From an uncultured Lachnospiraceae bacterium (GTDB taxonomy: Bacteria > Bacillota > Clostridia > Lachnospirales > Lachnospiraceae), in the NCBI GenBank assembly GCA_947086895.1, contig CAMUAR010000035.1, positions 1-37,076 on the forward strand: a stretch of DNA of 37,076 nucleotides. The letters are read 5' to 3'. Shown in pieces: positions 33,553 to 37,076 of this stretch. The notes beneath the pieces were generated by a model. The model did no database searches, had not been told where the DNA came from, and was given only the letters and a program-made list of their open reading frames with translations. Every line of letters starts with the position of its first letter. Within the stretch, counting starts at the first letter, position 1. Position numbers and translations under genes: made by a program.

Positions 33553-33695
33553 AAATCTCTTCGTGTATCTTTTCATTATTTTAACATTATTCCACCATAT
33601 TTTCAATGTTTTTGTACAATTTTTACAATTGTTTTATGAAGGCATCGAAGAATTTTTAAAATTTCTACAAAAATACAACATTTTATTTATAAAAG

Positions 33696-34082
33696 TTATT
33701 CAAATGATTCCAGCTCTTTGCATAAATCAAGAAAATCACGGTATACCGTGATGGTTTGCAGATAACGAAAATCAAGAATAAACCCCGAACTGCGATGCTT
33801 TAAAAAATCTGCATCCCATAAAGGTACAACGAAAAATCCTTTTTTATAATCATACTTTAAAGGTTCATAGTGTTCTATATTTTTCCGAAAATATTTTACT
33901 TTTGCTATACATAATTTATTGATACGAAACAAAAGACCAATCACATCGCTGCGCTCAAAAAATGCATCTTTAAAAATTAAATGCTTATGCGAATTTTCTT
34001 TTTCCGAATACCATGCATTCATTTCATGCTTTAATCCATACTTCTCGACAAGTAACTGCTTGTCATCTTTTTTATATTCCAT
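33696..34082 (-). CDS. Hypothetical protein
   Basis: Cytoplasmic protein of 128 residues with no signal peptide or membrane segment; rich in Lys, Tyr and Phe. A longer frame begins at 34130, but AAAGGG with 9-base spacing supports ATG 34082. I recognise no domain. The C-terminal half (KKGFFVVPLWDADFLKHRSSGFILDFRYLQ) looks beta-rich. It stands alone between the chemoreceptor and the terminator of the DUF6465 gene. Confidence 0.6.
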   Translation of the reverse strand: MEYKKDDKQLLVEKYGLKHEMNAWYSEKENSHKHLIFKDAFFERSDVIGLLFRINKLCIAKVKYFRKNIEHYEPLKYDYKKGFFVVPLWDADFLKHRSSGFILDFRYLQTITVYRDFLDLCKELESFE

Positions 34083-34241
34083 AAAAATTTCCCTTTCTGC
34101 ATTGCTTTTCTTTATAAATAACTTCGCCATAAAATTGCGGTTAAATCTTTATTTCTCTTATTTTAACTTTTTAAGATTTTTAAATTCAAAATTTTTATAT
34201 TATTCTATCGCTTAAAATATTTTCTTTTAAAAATTTACAAT

Positions 34242-34300
34242 AAAATAAGGACTGCTGCAGAACACAAAAACAGCGTGTATTTTGCAACAATCCTTATTTT
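34242..34300 (-). terminator. Terminator of the DUF6465 gene
   Basis: AAAATAAGGA (34242-34251) and TCCTTATTTT (34291-34300) close a long stem that continues through TGCTGCA/TGCAACA with G-T pairs and an ACAC/GTGT inner part. T-rich DNA follows on the minus strand. Confidence 0.7.
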
Positions 34301-34311
34301 ATAATATTAGC

Positions 34312-34809
34312 TTATGAAATCTCGAATCCGCCCTGTTCTTCTCCGTTAATAACAGGATAATATTTGTTTTCATCAACATTGATATAAATACCGATGCTTT
34401 TGAATGCAGATTCCTTATTGCCTTTTGCAAGCCATGCTGCCTTTGCGTCGTCCAAGAGTTTTTTCGGATCAATATCACGACCTGCATGCTGCACAATCAC
34501 AGAAGCTTCCACAGATTTTGCTGCTTTTTTTGCTCTTGTAACAACTTCTTTTGTTTCTTTCACCACTTCTTTCGCAGCTTTTTTTGCAGCTCTGGTAACC
34601 TTTTTCACTGGCTTTTCCACGGTTTCTGCAATCTTTGTCTCAACGGCTGTTGCTTCAAGTTTCTTTGTGCCAGGTTTTCTGCCGCGCTTTTTCGGAGCAG
34701 GCGTCTCCGTTGCAACTTCTATTTTTTCTTCTTCGTTTCCTGCTGCCGGTGCAGCCTTGGACAATTTCTCGTCATTATTTGTTGCTGCTGTCTTTCTTGG
34801 TCTTCCCAT
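34312..34809 (-). CDS. DUF6465 protein with histone-H1-like Lys/Ala-rich tail
   Basis: 165 residues in two parts. Residues 1-100 are disordered and rich in Lys, Ala, Thr and Glu, with an AT-hook-like KKRGRKPGTKK and KKAAKE repeats like eukaryotic H1 tails. Residues about 103-165 (VIVQHAGRDIDPKKLLDDAKAAW to YYPVINGEEQGGFEI) match the DUF6465 pattern of Clostridia. A DNA-binding, nucleoid-associated role is plausible from composition but untested. GGAGGTG lies 6 bases before the ATG, and a strong terminator follows. Confidence 0.78.
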   Translation of the reverse strand: MGRPRKTAATNNDEKLSKAAPAAGNEEEKIEVATETPAPKKRGRKPGTKKLEATAVETKIAETVEKPVKKVTRAAKKAAKEVVKETKEVVTRAKKAAKSVEASVIVQHAGRDIDPKKLLDDAKAAWLAKGNKESAFKSIGIYINVDENKYYPVINGEEQGGFEIS

Positions 34810-34878
34810 AAAAGCACCTCCAATTATTGTACACCACTGATAATATTACAAATCCTGAAAAAAAGCAAGCCATTTTTA

Positions 34879-35883
34879 TTATTTTAAAATTTCTTTGTAA
34901 ATACGCATAATATTTTTATAAAAAATACCCTCGATTTCTTCTTGTCCAAATCCTGCTTTCCAAAGTGCATCTTCAAGCTTTGGCAAAAACGAAGCGTTTA
35001 AAAGTTCATCATGATCCGCAATGCCGTCAAAATCTGACCCAAGCCCAATACAACCAGTCCCAGCAATAAAAGCAATATATTTTATCTGCTCGACAACCTG
35101 TTGTATTGTCGCGTGAATTTTTTCATCAGGCATAGAAACATTCAAAAATTTCGGCTCAAAATTTATTCCCATTACCCCGCCGCATTCTGCTAATTTTCGT
35201 ATCATATCATCCGTTAAATTTCTTGTATGCCTGCAGACTGCGCGCGCATTTGAATGGCTTGCCACAAACGGTTTTTTTGCATACATCGCGACATCATAAA
35301 AGCCGGCGTCCGATAAATGCGACACATCAACAATCATACCTAACTGTTCCATCTCCCGTATCAATTCAATTCCAAACGGCGTAAGTCCGCGTTTTAGATT
35401 TGGCTGTCCATAAAGAATTTCCTCCCCTGTTTCTGTCCAATAAATATTGGGAGAACCTATTTCATTATCAAAATTCCAAGTCAATGTCATCATTCTTACA
35501 CCAATCCGGTAAAAATCCCGCAAAAATGCAAGGTTTCCCTGACAGACTCCGCCTTCTTCTATTGTGAGCAAGCCTGATATTTTACCGTCTGCATGGTTTT
35601 TTATAATATCCTGATAACTTTTTGCAGGAGCAATTTGGTCGCTGTTTGTTTCCATCTCACAATAAAATACATCGATCATCTTCATACATTCTTCAAATGG
35701 ATTTTTTGCTTTTTGCAAGTTGATATACATTGCAAAATTTTGTATAAGATAGTCCCCCTGTTTCATTTTTTCCAAATCAATATGAAACGTATTTTTTCTT
35801 AAATTCTGTTTTTTTTTCTCCTCTGCTTCTTGGCTGTACAAAATTCTAGAAATTGTGTCGCAATGCATGTCCGCAACAAACAT
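34879..35883 (-). CDS. Membrane dipeptidase (peptidase M19)
   Basis: Zinc dipeptidase of the amidohydrolase fold, 334 residues, without a signal peptide, so probably cytoplasmic. Metal-binding residues: His7 and Asp9 (DMHCD), Glu109/110 (TIEEGG), His189 (DVSHLS) and His210 (ASHSNARAVC); GSDFDG follows near the end. Members can cleave L,D- and other dipeptides, including products from wall peptides. AGAGGA lies 14 bases upstream of ATG, unusually far. Upstream on the same strand is an NlpC/P60 peptidase, which suggests a shared role in muropeptide use. Confidence 0.92.
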   Translation of the reverse strand: MFVADMHCDTISRILYSQEAEEKKKQNLRKNTFHIDLEKMKQGDYLIQNFAMYINLQKAKNPFEECMKMIDVFYCEMETNSDQIAPAKSYQDIIKNHADGKISGLLTIEEGGVCQGNLAFLRDFYRIGVRMMTLTWNFDNEIGSPNIYWTETGEEILYGQPNLKRGLTPFGIELIREMEQLGMIVDVSHLSDAGFYDVAMYAKKPFVASHSNARAVCRHTRNLTDDMIRKLAECGGVMGINFEPKFLNVSMPDEKIHATIQQVVEQIKYIAFIAGTGCIGLGSDFDGIADHDELLNASFLPKLEDALWKAGFGQEEIEGIFYKNIMRIYKEILK

Positions 35884-36008
35884 AAAATATTTTTCCTCTC
35901 ATTCCGCCTCTTTCATCCCAAAAACTTTATAATATATAGGATCACAAATTAAAATTTTTCTCCTTTTTACTTTTTTAACATCAAAATATTCTATAAAACA
36001 CACAATAC

Positions 36009-36902
36009 CTACCCGACAAAAATTGACCCAATCTGTTTTATTGCACTTGCTAAATCCTCGCGGTAATCCGCATCTTTTGGATTTAAACTATTGATTACAA
36101 CCCCATCGCTTCCCGCCCTGCCTGTAGAATGAATATACCGACCATTGCCAAGATACATTGCTATATGACCAGGAAAATAGAGCAAGTCCCCCTCTTTTAT
36201 ATTTTCCCGCGCAATCTGCTGAACTGGAAAATCCTCTTTGATTGAAGCATCTCGAAAAATATTGATTCCATTCAGCATGTACGCTATAGAACAAAGTCCC
36301 GAACAATCAATGCCATAAGTGGATTTTCCGCCCCAGCGGTACTGTGTTCCAAGATATTGTTTTGCCGTTGCGACAACCTGCATGCGAAATACTTCTTCTG
36401 TAATTCCAAGATTTTTTTCAATATAATTTTTTGCCGTTAATTTCGGATTTTTCTGCTTCTTTTCTGCATACTCATCCAAGTACAAAGACTTGGGCGCACA
36501 GCTTAAAAAAGAACTGCGTATATAACCGCACTCTCCTGCGGCAGTTAGAATCTGTGTCCAGCCATCCTTGTCTGCAGAGCCGGATACAATCTGCGCCCCG
36601 CGCGTTAAACAAAGAATCCGCACTCCCTGATATTTCGGGCAGTCTAACACATCAGCAAATCTTCCAATAATCATACTGTGCGGCCCTAAGTCCCACTGTT
36701 GCAGGAAATTCTCTGCCATAAAAAGCTTTGATTTATGAATATATCCCTCATAACGATAATGTGTTCTAACAAAATACCAGCATCCTTCCATATTTAGAAT
36801 GGATACCTTCATTCCGTGTAAAACCTCATCAATTACAGTACTGTCGTAATGATTTTCTTTATGTATACTGGCAGCATACGAACAAACAAGCGCTTCTTTC
36901 AC
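36009..36902 (-). CDS. NlpC/P60 endopeptidase with N-terminal SH3 domains (YkfC-like)
   Basis: 297 residues, no signal peptide, so probably cytoplasmic. Two SH3-like domains (about 1-65 and 70-135) precede the NlpC/P60 domain (from about 172). Catalytic Cys200 (YGIDCSGLC), His246 (FPGHIAMYLG) and a third polar residue, His258, are present. This layout matches YkfC-type gamma-D-glutamyl-L-diamino acid peptidases that recycle wall peptides. Start is GTG at 36902, with GGGGGA upstream. The M19 dipeptidase lies downstream on the same strand. Confidence 0.9.
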   Translation of the reverse strand: MKEALVCSYAASIHKENHYDSTVIDEVLHGMKVSILNMEGCWYFVRTHYRYEGYIHKSKLFMAENFLQQWDLGPHSMIIGRFADVLDCPKYQGVRILCLTRGAQIVSGSADKDGWTQILTAAGECGYIRSSFLSCAPKSLYLDEYAEKKQKNPKLTAKNYIEKNLGITEEVFRMQVVATAKQYLGTQYRWGGKSTYGIDCSGLCSIAYMLNGINIFRDASIKEDFPVQQIARENIKEGDLLYFPGHIAMYLGNGRYIHSTGRAGSDGVVINSLNPKDADYREDLASAIKQIGSIFVG

Positions 36903-37030
36903 ACAGCTCCCCCTTTCTTCCTGCGCTTTTTTACAGAAACAACTTATAGATTTTGTAATTAAAATACTTTCTTAATGTTATATGCACAATACCTGCAGTA
37001 AATGCAAAATTAGGCAAAAGAAAAAATCAT

Positions 37031-37074
37031 AACCACCCGTCAAACGGGTGGTTTGCTCTGCGGCTATAAGCCGC
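37031..37074. mobile_element. Paired hairpins resembling an IS200/IS605-type end
   Basis: Hairpin 1: AACCACCCGT (37031-37040)/ACGGGTGGTT (37044-37053), loop CAA. Hairpin 2: GCGGCT (37060-37065)/AGCCGC (37069-37074), loop ATA. Tandem subterminal hairpins of this type mark ends of Y1-transposase elements. The window stops here, so no transposase can be seen; a terminator is the alternative. Confidence 0.4.
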
Positions 37075-37076
37075 TG

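Noticed and set aside
34394..34840. 148-codon and 133-codon plus-strand frames rich in Phe, Ala and Cys
   Set aside because: Antisense shadows of the Lys/Ala repeats of the DUF6465 gene.

Overview
This 37-kb window reads as a low-GC Clostridia chromosome, most likely Lachnospiraceae-like. The evidence is the classical clostridial order ylxM-ffh-rpsP-khpA-rimM-trmD and rplS-lepB-rbgA-rnhB-flhX-yraN, the rplU-prp-rpmA-obgE-yhbY-nadD-yqeK-rsfS operon with a Prp-type L27 extension, a DUF6465 protein, strong AGGAGG ribosome binding sites and AT-rich gaps. Genus cannot be decided from the sequence alone. No rRNA, tRNA or CRISPR array was found. Only the XRE/membrane pair (318-1023) and lexA are on the plus strand; every other gene is on the minus strand.

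Layout, left to right. 1-1.9 kb: a two-gene XRE-regulator/membrane unit and a decayed Rpn-type gene. 1.9-4.5 kb: a large secreted N-acetylmuramoyl-L-alanine amidase. 4.7-6.4 kb: divergent yneA-like and lexA genes sharing an intergenic region with four LexA-box-like sites, two lexA-directed promoters and a structured repeat array. 6.5-11.6 kb: the rplU...rsfS ribosome/GTPase/NAD operon. 11.7-16.6 kb: DUF512 radical SAM protein-der-plsY-gpsA-lipoprotein. 16.8-20.0 kb: PgeF-like protein-aroA-EamA transporter. 20.1-23.7 kb: yraN-flhX-rnhB-rbgA-lepB-rplS. 23.9-26.4 kb: a likely accessory island (Asn-rich amidase lipoprotein, second structured repeat array, DUF2716 gene) that separates rplS from trmD. 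26.6-30.6 kb: trmD, rimM, khpA, rpsP, ffh, ylxM. 30.7-36.9 kb: a ConA-like type I membrane protein, a chemoreceptor, an unknown gene, a DUF6465 protein with an H1-like tail, an M19 dipeptidase and an NlpC/P60 peptidase. The right edge carries two hairpins resembling an IS200/IS605-type end.

The most striking signal is a repeat family in two arrays (5553-5777 and 25516-25808), all five copies in plus orientation. Each unit folds into the same nested stem-loop with a probable pseudoknot, and copies carry compensatory base changes in P1, P2 and P3. It comes in two subtypes that differ in a tail hairpin, joined by short TATAAT-containing palindromes. One array lies in the predicted lexA leader. 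I do not recognise it as a known RNA family; it resembles BOX/BIME-type modular repeats in architecture only.

Functionally the window is core housekeeping: translation and ribosome assembly, protein targeting and secretion, phospholipid and NAD synthesis, and the SOS response. Several genes for peptidoglycan cleavage and recycling are interspersed. Start sites were re-chosen where a ribosome binding site favoured an internal codon; these choices are stated in each entry.
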